A program made the position numbers and the translations under genes. A stretch of DNA of 64,000 bases, from the NCBI RefSeq assembly GCF_000622245.1, contig NZ_KK211416.1, positions 354,296 to 418,295 of the forward strand, written 5' to 3'. This stretch comes from Fusobacterium perfoetens ATCC 29250. Lineage in GTDB: Bacteria > Fusobacteriota > Fusobacteriia > Fusobacteriales > Fusobacteriaceae. Below, one piece after another: positions 54,863-63,444 of the stretch; position 1 is the stretch's first letter; each line of letters begins with the position of its first letter. Below the pieces are notes generated by a model. The model saw only the letters and a program-made list of their open reading frames with translations, did not search any database and had not been told where the DNA came from.

Positions 54863-55624
54863 TTATTTTAATTTTTTTAATTGTATTTTTTTTAAAAGTT
54901 TTAATTCTAATTTTCTAGGAATAAATTTCCCCATAAATACTAAAATTTTATTGATAACCCCTGGTATCGACACTTCTTTTTTATTAAAAAAATCTTGTAC
55001 TATAATTTTAGCAACTTTTTTCGATTCCATAGTATAAAAGTTCTTTTCTTTATCCATTCCTACAAATTCTGTTTTAGTTGGTCCTGGATAAACTCCCATA
55101 ACTTTAAAATTTTTATCTCCTAATTCTTCTGCAATACCATTGGTAAAAGAAGAAACAAAAGCTTTTGTTCCATAATACACTGCAAAATATGGTCCTCCAC
55201 TTTGAAAGGCTGCTGTTGATGAAATATTAATTATTCCTCTAATTTTATCAATATTTTCTTCTAAAGATTTATTTATAAATTTATAAGTAATATACACAAG
55301 AGACTTGATATTTAAATCTATCATTTTTTCATTATTTTTATAATCTATATTATAAAACTCCCCCAAAAATCCAACTCCTGCATTATTTATCAATATATCT
55401 ATAGATATTTTATCTTTATCTAATATTTTAAAAATTTTATCAATATTTTCTTCTAAAGTAATATCATAATTTAGAGGAATAAAATCTTCACCATATTTAT
55501 TTTTTAATTCTAAAAGTTTTGATTCTGTTCTTCCAATACCAAATACTTTATGATTTCTTTTTATAAATTCAGATACTAATTGATAACCTATTCCTTTAGT
55601 AACTCCTGTAATTAAAATATTCAT
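54863..55624 (-). CDS. Short-chain dehydrogenase/reductase
   Basis: A 253-residue classical SDR. The N-terminal cofactor loop is T-G-V-T-K-G-I-G, N-N-A-G-V-G is present, and the catalytic serine and tyrosine-lysine lie in N-I-S-S-T-A-A-F and Y-Y-G-T-K-A-F. The P-G-P-T-K-T motif follows. The C-terminal basic/hydrophobic tail (K-L-E-L-K-L-L-K-K-I) may be membrane-associated. It is the last gene of the selenium operon, nine bases after the L,D-transpeptidase-like gene. The substrate is unknown, and its link to selenium is only by position. Confidence 0.85.
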   Translation of the reverse strand: MNILITGVTKGIGYQLVSEFIKRNHKVFGIGRTESKLLELKNKYGEDFIPLNYDITLEENIDKIFKILDKDKISIDILINNAGVGFLGEFYNIDYKNNEKMIDLNIKSLVYITYKFINKSLEENIDKIRGIINISSTAAFQSGGPYFAVYYGTKAFVSSFTNGIAEELGDKNFKVMGVYPGPTKTEFVGMDKEKNFYTMESKKVAKIIVQDFFNKKEVSIPGVINKILVFMGKFIPRKLELKLLKKIQLKKLK

Positions 55625-55633
55625 AATAACCTC

Positions 55634-56797
55634 TTAGAATATTATAAACATAACATTTTCTTGTGGCTTTTGATAGTTTGAATTTTGATTTCTCTCATCT
55701 CCTAATATCCAATCAAATAAAAATTTAGCATGAGAAACTGTATTTCTTATACATTTTCTTGTTCCTTTAAAAGTTCCAAGTCCATCTTCTTTTTGTTTTA
55801 AAAAGAAATCTTCATTGTCTACTTCAACATGGTCAACAGGTGTTCCATGTAAATATCCACCACCACTAAATCTTATAGCATATCTTGCTATTCCCATATC
55901 AGCTCCATAAATATCTCTGTATCCCATTTCATATTTAAGTAATGGAACTATAAAAGACCCCCTAGGAGTTTCAAATCCTAATTGACTTTCTAAACCTGTT
56001 TTTGCATAAATATATGAAATCAAAGTCCATTCTCCATTTATTTTTTCAAAAGCTGCTAAGTTTTGATTTTCAATATCAACAACAATGGCTTTTTCAAATC
56101 CCTCTTCTATTTTGGGATTATATGAAAGATACTTTTTGTCAATAACTAATGGAGATTCTGGAATTCCTTCTACTTTTACTTCTGCTTTGTTTCCATTAAT
56201 TTTTAAAACACTTAACACAGACCTATCTGGAATATGTAATTCAATATTTTCTTTTTCATAGACTCCAACTATATTTTGGTCTATTGAAATCCCATATTTA
56301 TCCTTTGTTCTTTTCATATCTTTATTATATGGATTTGGTAAATATGAGTTTGTGGAAGCTAATTTTATATTATTTTGATTATTTTCATTTATAAATTTTT
56401 CTACATCTTTTATTCTTTCTAACATTTTTTCAAATCTAAATGTTTTTACATCAACATTGTTTCCAAAAACATATCCAATTCCTTTTGAAGTTTTTACTTT
56501 ATACCAATAACTTTCTCCAACTTTAACCTTTTCTAAAAGTTGATATTTTGTGTTAAATGGAGCATTGTATATAACTTCTGATTTTGGATTTGGTTCCTCT
56601 CTAATAATAGCATATAAAGTTTTTATAAAAACATAATCTAACAATTCTGGCAAATCATCTTCTTTATATTTTATATCAACCTTTATATCATCATGTATTA
56701 AATTATCATATCTATTTTCTACAACTATATTTGATTTTTTTCCAAATATAATTGTAGTAAATAATATAAATATAATTCCAATTAATCTTTTTTTCAC
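55634..56797 (-). CDS. L,D-transpeptidase-like (YkuD) protein with SH3 domain
   Basis: A 387-residue exported protein. After the signal peptide an SH3-like domain occupies about residues 55-115 (I-R-E-E-P-N-P-K-S-E-V, W-Y-K-V-K-T). The last 150 residues are a YkuD catalytic domain (G-F-E-T-P-R-G-S-F, G-G-Y-L-H-G-T-P) with the nucleophile in G-T-R-K-C-I-R-N. The usual S/T-H-G-C before the cysteine is changed to T-R-K-C, so activity may be altered. L,D-transpeptidases cross-link peptidoglycan in the periplasm. It sits inside the selenium operon, an unexpected place. Confidence 0.75.
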   Translation of the reverse strand: MKKRLIGIIFILFTTIIFGKKSNIVVENRYDNLIHDDIKVDIKYKEDDLPELLDYVFIKTLYAIIREEPNPKSEVIYNAPFNTKYQLLEKVKVGESYWYKVKTSKGIGYVFGNNVDVKTFRFEKMLERIKDVEKFINENNQNNIKLASTNSYLPNPYNKDMKRTKDKYGISIDQNIVGVYEKENIELHIPDRSVLSVLKINGNKAEVKVEGIPESPLVIDKKYLSYNPKIEEGFEKAIVVDIENQNLAAFEKINGEWTLISYIYAKTGLESQLGFETPRGSFIVPLLKYEMGYRDIYGADMGIARYAIRFSGGGYLHGTPVDHVEVDNEDFFLKQKEDGLGTFKGTRKCIRNTVSHAKFLFDWILGDERNQNSNYQKPQENVMFIIF

Positions 56798-56807
56798 AAA
56801 TTTCCCC

Positions 56808-57071
56808 CTATAAATTAATTATATTTTTCTTAAATCCTTTTTTTTCTACTAGAGAAATTTTTACTTCTAAACTTTCTCTATTTACTATTTCTTTAACTTT
56901 TTCTAAATATTTTTCTTCTAATTTTACAGCTAATCCACAATTTGCAGAAATTTCTGTAGGTAAAGGTATTATTCTGCATTCTATATTTTCATTTAATAAA
57001 ATTTTTTCTACTTTTATAACTAAGTGAGTAGACTCTGCTGATACAACTAAAAATCTTTCTTCTAAAACCAT
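56808..57071 (-). CDS. DUF3343 protein, putative Se/S carrier
   Basis: An 87-residue protein with the DUF3343 pattern: a first strand L-V-V-S-A-E-S-T-H, then I-P-L-P-T-E-I-S-A-N-C-G-L-A. The central cysteine lies in the A-N-C-G-L motif. Members of this family lie beside selenium genes in many anaerobes and are annotated as putative Se/S carriers; the chemistry is unproven. It begins ten bases after yedF, and the two are probably cotranslated. Confidence 0.8.
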   Translation of the reverse strand: MVLEERFLVVSAESTHLVIKVEKILLNENIECRIIPLPTEISANCGLAVKLEEKYLEKVKEIVNRESLEVKISLVEKKGFKKNIINL

Positions 57072-57081
57072 TTTATCTCCA

Positions 57082-57657
57082 TTAAACTCTTATTATTTTT
57101 GTAGCTTTAAGTTGTCTTTCAACTATAGTGTACATATTAGTTAAACTTCCAACTTGTAATTTATCTTGTAAACCATAATAATTTACACAAGTTCCACAAG
57201 CTATAATTTCAACACCCATAGCTTCTAATTTTTTTAAATCCTCTATAGTATTTTTATTAACAGTTGCAAGACATACACCTTTATTATAAAGAATAACTGT
57301 TTTTGGTAAAACTTCCATTTCAGTTAAAGAATATATAAATCCTTTTACTAAAATTTCTCCTAATTCTCTATCACCTTTTCCCATTTCGTCAGAATCTATT
57401 ACAACAACAATATTTTCTTCTTTTACTTCATCTTTTTTCTCTTCTTTTGTTTTTGTAATTACAACTTTATAATTTCCTTCTACTTTTTCAGATTTATAAC
57501 TAAAACCCAACTCTTTTCCTAATTTTTCCAAATTTTCTTTAGCAGTCTCATTATCTACTAATACTTCTACTTCCCCTTCTTCTATTTCATTTAAAGCTTT
57601 TTTAGTCATTATAACAGGGATAGGACAAAGAAATCCCACAGCATTTACTTTTATCAT
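57082..57657 (-). CDS. yedF: Selenium-metabolism protein YedF
   Basis: A 191-residue protein. Residues 1-70 are a TusA/SirA-like domain with the C-P motif at Cys11-Pro12 (G-F-L-C-P-I-P). The C-terminal 110 residues form a DsrE-like domain (I-D-S-D-E-M-G-K-G-D, then I-I-A-C-G-T-C-V-N-Y-Y-G), with two cysteines suited to handling persulfide or perselenide. The fusion defines the YedF selenium group. It probably delivers reduced selenium to SelD. It starts two bases after selB. Confidence 0.9.
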   Translation of the reverse strand: MIKVNAVGFLCPIPVIMTKKALNEIEEGEVEVLVDNETAKENLEKLGKELGFSYKSEKVEGNYKVVITKTKEEKKDEVKEENIVVVIDSDEMGKGDRELGEILVKGFIYSLTEMEVLPKTVILYNKGVCLATVNKNTIEDLKKLEAMGVEIIACGTCVNYYGLQDKLQVGSLTNMYTIVERQLKATKIIRV

Positions 57658-57659
57658 AA

Positions 57660-59402
57660 TTATTCTCCTTTTATATATCTTATATTTTTTCTATTTACCA
57701 AAAAATTTATTTTTTCTAGCTTATTTATAAGAAGAATTGCAATATCTCTATTTGTATTTATCAATTGTCTAAATTCTCCTAAAGTTATTCCTTTCTCCTT
57801 ATTTTCTTCACTTTCAAAATACTCTTTTAATAACTTCATACTCTCTTTAAAATATCCAGAAAGAATAAATCTATTCTCACCTAAATATTCTAACATATTT
57901 TCCTCTACCATATATCTATGAATAGCTTGTATGTTATTTAATTGATAACCATTTTTTATTAAACTTTCTTCTATTATCTCATATTTATATGGTAAAAATC
58001 TAGCATTTTTATATATACTAAAAATTTCTTCTTTTATTTTTTTGTCATCTTTAGTAAGTTTTATTTTAAAATCTACAAGGGAAATTTTTCCTTGAATTAC
58101 TTTTATTTTTTCTAATGATATAAGTTCTTTTATAATTTCTTGTAAATTTTCAACTCTATTAGAAAAATTTTTTTCTAATTCTTTTATTTCAATTCCTTTT
58201 TCTAAATAATTTTTTTTATGAAAATCTAATAAAAAATTTAAAATTTTACCTATATTTATCTCTTTATTTTTATTTTCAAAACCTAGCAGAATATTTTTTA
58301 ATTCTTCAATATATTCATCATATTCTATAGTTTTTTTTCTAACCTTTTTTCCAAAAACTTTTAAAATTTTTATTCCACCTAAAGTTATAAGTGGTGTATA
58401 ATTTCTTATTATTCCTAATTGATTTTGGAAAAAATAACTTTCTTTTTCTAAAATTATTTCACAGAGAAAATTATTTTTATATAATTCTTCTAGTATTCTT
58501 ATTTTTCCTATAATTTCAGAAGTTCCAACATAAATTCTTATCTTCTGATTAGGTTTTATTTTATTTCCCTCAATTAAAGAAAGATATACATTTATAATTT
58601 CAGTAGATTTTAGATTATCTTCCTTATATAAAAAATCTCCTCTCTTAACCTCTTTATAATCAATACCAGAAATATTTAATGCACATCTATTATTTTTTTC
58701 AATATATTCTAATCTTTCTCCATGTTGCTCTATATTTTTTATTTTTATTTTAATCTTTTGTGGATAAATATATAAAAATTCGTCTTTATTTATTTTTCCC
58801 TCTCCAACACTTCCTGTAACAACTGTTCCAAACCCTTTAGGAGAAAAACTTCTATCAATATACATTAAAAAATTTTTATCTATCCTTTTAGTTTTTATCT
58901 TTTCAATGTCAAAAAATATTTTTTCTTTTAATTTTTCAAAAGAAGATATATCATTTATAGAAGTTTCCATTATAGGTAAATTATCCATAAAAGAGTTTTT
59001 AAAAGTTTCTTTTATATTTTCTTTTAATTCTTTTATTCTCTCTTCTGTTACTAAATCTTTTTTTGTTAGGACTATAATTCCATTTTTAATTTCTAAAAAT
59101 TTTAAAATATTAAAATGTTCCACAGTCTGAGGCATAATTCCATCATCACAAGCAATTATAAAAATTATATACTCAATACCAGTTACTCCTGTAAGCATAT
59201 TTTTTATAAATTTTTCATGTCCAGGTACATCTACTATTCCAATTTTTTTACCATTTTTTTCTAAAAAAGAAAAACCAATATCTATCGTCATTCCCTTTTC
59301 TTTTTCCTCTGGTAGTCTATCTGTATCTATTCCTGTCAAATATTTTATAAGTGTAGTTTTTCCATGGTCAATATGTCCTGCAGTTCCTATAATTACACTC
59401 AT
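57660..59402 (-). CDS. selB: Selenocysteine-specific elongation factor SelB
   Basis: A 580-residue GTPase. The P-loop is G-H-I-D-H-G-K-T at residues 9-16, followed by the switch E-K-E-K-G-M-T-I-D-I-G-F and D-V-P-G-H-E. Domains II and III are EF-Tu-like. The last 250 residues contain winged helices that bind SECIS hairpins in mRNA. SelB brings Sec-tRNA to in-frame UGA codons, such as the one in selD here. The ATG at 59402 shares one base with the selA stop (TAATG) and has GGAG six bases before it; a start at 59423 is rejected. Confidence 0.95.
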   Translation of the reverse strand: MSVIIGTAGHIDHGKTTLIKYLTGIDTDRLPEEKEKGMTIDIGFSFLEKNGKKIGIVDVPGHEKFIKNMLTGVTGIEYIIFIIACDDGIMPQTVEHFNILKFLEIKNGIIVLTKKDLVTEERIKELKENIKETFKNSFMDNLPIMETSINDISSFEKLKEKIFFDIEKIKTKRIDKNFLMYIDRSFSPKGFGTVVTGSVGEGKINKDEFLYIYPQKIKIKIKNIEQHGERLEYIEKNNRCALNISGIDYKEVKRGDFLYKEDNLKSTEIINVYLSLIEGNKIKPNQKIRIYVGTSEIIGKIRILEELYKNNFLCEIILEKESYFFQNQLGIIRNYTPLITLGGIKILKVFGKKVRKKTIEYDEYIEELKNILLGFENKNKEINIGKILNFLLDFHKKNYLEKGIEIKELEKNFSNRVENLQEIIKELISLEKIKVIQGKISLVDFKIKLTKDDKKIKEEIFSIYKNARFLPYKYEIIEESLIKNGYQLNNIQAIHRYMVEENMLEYLGENRFILSGYFKESMKLLKEYFESEENKEKGITLGEFRQLINTNRDIAILLINKLEKINFLVNRKNIRYIKGE

Positions 59403-60802
59403 TACATCTCCATTTCTTTGCAAATTGAATGTATAATTTCTCCTAATTCTTCTAATTCTTCTTCAAATACTGTTTTCATATCAAGAATAAATTTTTTATC
59501 TTCTATTCTTCCTATTATAGGAATATAATTTTTTCTAAAATTTTCTTCTAGTTTATTTGGAGAAATTTTATTTTTTAAAAGTATTCCAAAACTTTCAATA
59601 AATTCTTCTGGCATACTTCCACCACCAATAGTTGCTTTAGTTTCTATAACTTCATTGTCAATATTTTTATCTTTTAAAATTTTAGAAAATTTATTGGCTC
59701 TCTCTTGAACCTTTTCTATTTTCTCTGTAATCATTCTTAAAGTTGGAATATTCTCCACAGCTTCTTTTTCATTCTGATAGATAGAAAATACTTTCTCTAA
59801 TATAACTATAGTAATTTTATCAACTCTTACAGCTCTTAAAAATTGATTTTTCTTAAGTCTTTCAATATATTCTTTTTTTCCTACAATAATTCCAGCTTGA
59901 CATCCTCCAAGAAGTTTATCTCCGCTAAAAGTAACTATATCTATTCCACACTCTAAACTTTTTTTAATTGTAGGTTCATTTTTAACTCCATATTTTGAAA
60001 ACTCTATTAAATTTCCACTTCCAATATCTTCAATAGAAATTATATTATGTTTTTTTCCAATTTCAGCAAGTTCTTCTACTGTTGTTTCATGAGTAAAACC
60101 TTGTATTTTATAATTAGAAGTGTGAACTTTCATTAAAACTCCTGTTTCTTCTGTTATTTCTTTTTCATAATCTTCTTTATAAGTTCTATTTGTTGTTCCT
60201 ACTTCTGATATCTTAGCTCCTGCAAATTTTATAATTTCAGGAATTCTAAAACTTCCACCTATTTCTACAAGTTCTCCTCTTGAAATAATTACTTTTTTAT
60301 CCTTAGCAAATTCATTTAAACAAAGAACTACTGCAGCAGCATTATTATTTACTATTAATGCTCCTTCACTTCCAACAACATTACAAATTAACTTTTCTAA
60401 ATTTTTATATCTGCTTCCTCTTTTTCCTGTTTCTATATCATATTCAAGATTATTATAACCAGATAATATATTTCCTACAATATTTCCTATATCTTTTGAA
60501 AATACACTTCTTCCTAAATTTGTATGGATAATTGTTCCTGTACAATTAAAAACTTTTTCGATATTTTTTCTTTTTTCTATTTTTAGTTTTTCAATTATCT
60601 CAATTAAAATTTTATTTTTTAAATCTTCTTCACCAGAAAAATCTTCTAAATCTTTTAAAATTATATTTCTATATTTTTCTATAGTTTCTTTTATACATGA
60701 CAAAAAAGTGTAGTAAGCTACACTTTCTTTATACTTTTCTAATTTTTTCTCATTTAAGATATAGTCAATCTTCGGCAAAGCTCTCAATAATTCTTTTTTC
60801 AT
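59402..60802 (-). CDS. selA: L-seryl-tRNA(Sec) selenium transferase SelA
   Basis: A 466-residue PLP enzyme. The N-terminal region binds tRNA(Sec), the fold-type I core has the PLP lysine in S-G-D-K-L-L-G-G-C-Q-A-G, and N-N-N-A-A-A-V-V lies in the cofactor pocket. It converts Ser-tRNA(Sec) to Sec-tRNA(Sec) with selenophosphate. I use the ATG at 60802 behind AAGGAG; an ATG further upstream (60820) would precede this site. It is 21 bases after selD and overlaps selB. The tRNA(Sec) gene selC is not in the window. Confidence 0.96.
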   Translation of the reverse strand: MKKELLRALPKIDYILNEKKLEKYKESVAYYTFLSCIKETIEKYRNIILKDLEDFSGEEDLKNKILIEIIEKLKIEKRKNIEKVFNCTGTIIHTNLGRSVFSKDIGNIVGNILSGYNNLEYDIETGKRGSRYKNLEKLICNVVGSEGALIVNNNAAAVVLCLNEFAKDKKVIISRGELVEIGGSFRIPEIIKFAGAKISEVGTTNRTYKEDYEKEITEETGVLMKVHTSNYKIQGFTHETTVEELAEIGKKHNIISIEDIGSGNLIEFSKYGVKNEPTIKKSLECGIDIVTFSGDKLLGGCQAGIIVGKKEYIERLKKNQFLRAVRVDKITIVILEKVFSIYQNEKEAVENIPTLRMITEKIEKVQERANKFSKILKDKNIDNEVIETKATIGGGSMPEEFIESFGILLKNKISPNKLEENFRKNYIPIIGRIEDKKFILDMKTVFEEELEELGEIIHSICKEMEM

Positions 60803-60823
60803 TTTATCTCCTTCAAACAATAG

Positions 60824-61849
60824 TTACCTTACAATGATTGGAAATTCTTTTAATTTTTCTACACTTCCCACTATTGCTGATTTTATTTTAAGCTCTCCTA
60901 ACTCTTTCATAACATCATTTACATATTGAATAGGTATTGAGAATAAAAGTCCTCCAGATGTTTGTGGGTCAAATAAAATTTCTTCCATCTCAAAAGAAAT
61001 ATTTTCAAATTTTATTTTTCCTTCTAAAGATTTTCTATTTTTTTGCCCACTTCCTGTAATATAAAATTCTTTGGCATATTCTTTACTACCACTTAAGCAA
61101 GGAATATACTCAGACTCTATTACAAAAGTTTTTTCAGAAGCACTAGCCATTTCATAAAGATGTCCTAAAAAACCAAATCCTGTTATATCTGTACAAGCTG
61201 TCACAGGATATTTTGCTATTATTTCTCCAGCATATTTATTTAAAGTAGTCATATTTTCAATAGCTTCTTGAATTTCATTTTCTTTTACAACTTTCATTTT
61301 TGAGGCAGTTGTAATTATTCCTGTTCCTAAAGGTTTTGTAAGAATTAATATATCTCCCTCTTGAGAACCGTAATTTTTAAATATTTTATTAGGAGAACAG
61401 ATTCCTGTTACTGATAATCCATATTTTATCTCATTGTCATGAATAGAATGCCCACCACTTAGGACAGCTCCTGATTCATAAATTTTTTCAGCTCCACCTC
61501 TTAAAATTTCTTCTAAAATCTTTATATTCTCTTTTTCTGGAAAACAAACTATATTCATAGCTGTAATAGGTTTTCCTCCCATAGCATACACATCACTTAA
61601 GGAATTTGCAGCAGCAATTTGTCCGAAAATATATGGGTCTTCTACCATTGGAGTAAAGAAATCTAGAGTTTGAATAAGAGCTGTATCATCTGAAATTTTA
61701 TATACTGCAGCATCATCAGATTTTTCATATCCAACTATTAAATTTTTATCCTCTTTTACAGGAATTGTTTTTAATATATCTGAAAGAACCTCTGGTCCTA
61801 TTTTACTTGCTCAGCCACCTATTGAACATCTATCTAATAATAGTTTCAT
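60824..61849 (-). CDS. selD: Selenophosphate synthase SelD, itself a selenoprotein
   Basis: A 341-residue enzyme once the UGA at 61811-61813 is read as selenocysteine (Sec13). The opening is M-K-L-L-L-D-R-C-S-I-G-G-U-A-S-K-I-G-P-E, where the G-G-(C/U)-A-x-K motif is the catalytic site of SelD. The remaining 328 residues match in length and motifs (D-F-F-T-P-M-V-E-D-P, D-V-Y-A-M-G-G-K-P, T-D-I-T-G-F-G, P-Q-T-S-G-G-L). A start at a GTG at 61648 would drop the active site and is wrong. A hairpin 12 bases after the UGA is the likely SECIS. It makes selenophosphate from selenide and ATP. Confidence 0.95.
61785..61799 (-). promoter_or_regulatory. Candidate bacterial SECIS hairpin in selD
   Basis: On the minus strand AGGACC (61799-61794) pairs with GGUUCU (61790-61785) around a three-base loop, beginning 12 bases after the UGA. 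Position fits a bacterial SECIS. The exact SelB contacts are not evident. Confidence 0.55.
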
Positions 61850-61889
61850 TTTCTTCACCTCATCATTTATAAAATTTCATTTAATTATA

Positions 61890-63221
61890 TCACACTTTAC
61901 TAAAAATTTCTTTGTTATTTTTTTTACCTAGATATAATATAATTCCATTTATAAAATATGACGAGATAGATATATAATTTCCTAAACTTCCACCTATATT
62001 TTTTCCTATTAAGGCAATAACTCCTCCTACAACAATAGCTGTTATTACAACTTTTTCCTTTGCTCTAAATCCAAAAATTCCTAAAAATGTTGGAACTATA
62101 AAAGCACCTGAATAAATTGAAAGGGCTAATAAAAGGGTTGCTAATATATACTTCATTTTTATAGCTACTAAAATTGATAAAAAACCAAATACAACTATTA
62201 AAATTCTTGTTATAAAAATAGAATTTTCTTTTTTTAAATCCTTTATAAAAACTTGAGCAAATAATGATGAAGCTGTAAGTAAAGTTGTGTCAGCTGTGGA
62301 AATAACAGCAGATAAAATCCCAAAATATAAAGCTAAGGCTAAAAATTTTGATAATTTTTCTTGAGCTATAACTAAAAGTACAGAATCTCCCATTCCATTT
62401 CCACCAAAAATTTGTTGTCCATATATTCCAATTCTTGCAAGAATATAAGATAGTGGTAATAAAATTAAAATTGTCAAAATAATAGAATTTTTCATTGTTT
62501 TTTCATCTTTGGCACAGAAAAGTCTTGAATAAATATCAGGACCAACAACAAAAGTTGTAGAATATGATAACATCATAACTATTAAATCTATAAATTGGAA
62601 TTTTTCATTAAACATAGGGGTAATATTTATAGTTATTGGTTCTTGATTTATAAATAAAAATGTAGAAACTACTCCAAAAATAATAAATCCAAGCTGAACT
62701 ACATCTGTTTTTATAATTGAAAGTTGTCCTCCTAATAAAGTATAAATAATAAAAATCACTCCACTTAAAATAACTCCCTCTGTATAAGTTAGAGTTGTCA
62801 TTATACTAATTATTTTAGCTGCTCCCATAATTTGAGAAGCTATTACTCCAAGCCATGCTATTGGAATTAAAAGAGAGGCTGCTTGTTGTACTTTTTCCCC
62901 ATAAAAACTTCCAAGCATACTTGGTAAATTGTATCCTTTAAAATCTTTTATATATTTTACAAGAGGCAGAAGTCCACAAAAACCTAATGAAGCACAAATA
63001 ACCAACCACATTCCTGCCCAACCTGAAGAATAAGCAAAATCAACACTTCCTAATATAACAGAACTTCCAACAACAGAAGCCAATAAACTTCCTGTAATTT
63101 GAATTATTCCAGCTTTTCTTCCAGCTATAAAAAAATCTTTATCATCTTTTATTTTTTTATAAGAAAGTCCACCCATTAATAACATAATAAAAAAATATAA
63201 AAATAAAAAATTTCTATTCAT
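61890..63221 (-). CDS. SSS-family sodium:solute symporter
   Basis: A 443-residue inner-membrane protein with about 12-13 hydrophobic segments. D-D-K-D-F-F-I-A-G-R-K opens the first repeat. The SSS sodium-binding region is L-L-A-S-V-V-G-S-S-V-I-L-G, and S-A-V-I-S-T-A-D-T-T-L-L carries the second Na+ site. The family imports proline, pantothenate, sugars and others. It starts at 63221 behind AAGGAG. It is 40 bases upstream of selD on the same strand, hence first in the selenium operon; whether it carries a selenium compound or a Stickland substrate cannot be told. A -10 box (TATAAT, 63252-63257) lies upstream. Confidence 0.88.
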   Translation of the reverse strand: MNRNFLFLYFFIMLLMGGLSYKKIKDDKDFFIAGRKAGIIQITGSLLASVVGSSVILGSVDFAYSSGWAGMWLVICASLGFCGLLPLVKYIKDFKGYNLPSMLGSFYGEKVQQAASLLIPIAWLGVIASQIMGAAKIISIMTTLTYTEGVILSGVIFIIYTLLGGQLSIIKTDVVQLGFIIFGVVSTFLFINQEPITINITPMFNEKFQFIDLIVMMLSYSTTFVVGPDIYSRLFCAKDEKTMKNSIILTILILLPLSYILARIGIYGQQIFGGNGMGDSVLLVIAQEKLSKFLALALYFGILSAVISTADTTLLTASSLFAQVFIKDLKKENSIFITRILIVVFGFLSILVAIKMKYILATLLLALSIYSGAFIVPTFLGIFGFRAKEKVVITAIVVGGVIALIGKNIGGSLGNYISISSYFINGIILYLGKKNNKEIFSKV

Positions 63222-63339
63222 AAAATTTCTCCTTTTTTTAAAATACAAAAAATTATATCATACTTATATTTATTTTTTTATTTTTTGTTTTAAATAGGTT
63301 TACATTTAATTATTTACTGTTATTTTATTCTACCCTTAT

Positions 63340-63368
63340 TTGACTTCTTTATATATAAGTAGTATAAT
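63340..63368 (+). promoter_or_regulatory. Promoter of the TolC-family gene
   Basis: TTGACT (63340-63345), 17-base spacer, TATAAT (63363-63368). The divergent selenium operon has a -10 TATAAT at 63252-63257 on the other strand. Confidence 0.65.
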
Positions 63369-63444
63369 ATATTATTACAAAATAACTGATTAATAAAAAT
63401 ATAAATTTATGTTATTTTATAAATTTTTAAAGGTGGTACTTACA

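Noticed and set aside
60824-61648. Reading selD as a 274-residue protein beginning M-V-E-D-P
   Set aside because: It lacks the catalytic loop; the full gene continues through an in-frame UGA to an ATG at 61849.
61811-61813. selD as a pseudogene with a nonsense codon
   Set aside because: The UGA is exactly at the catalytic position, the rest is intact, and selA and selB are adjacent.
61890-63221. Naming the SSS symporter a selenium transporter
   Set aside because: Only its position supports this; family members carry many solutes.
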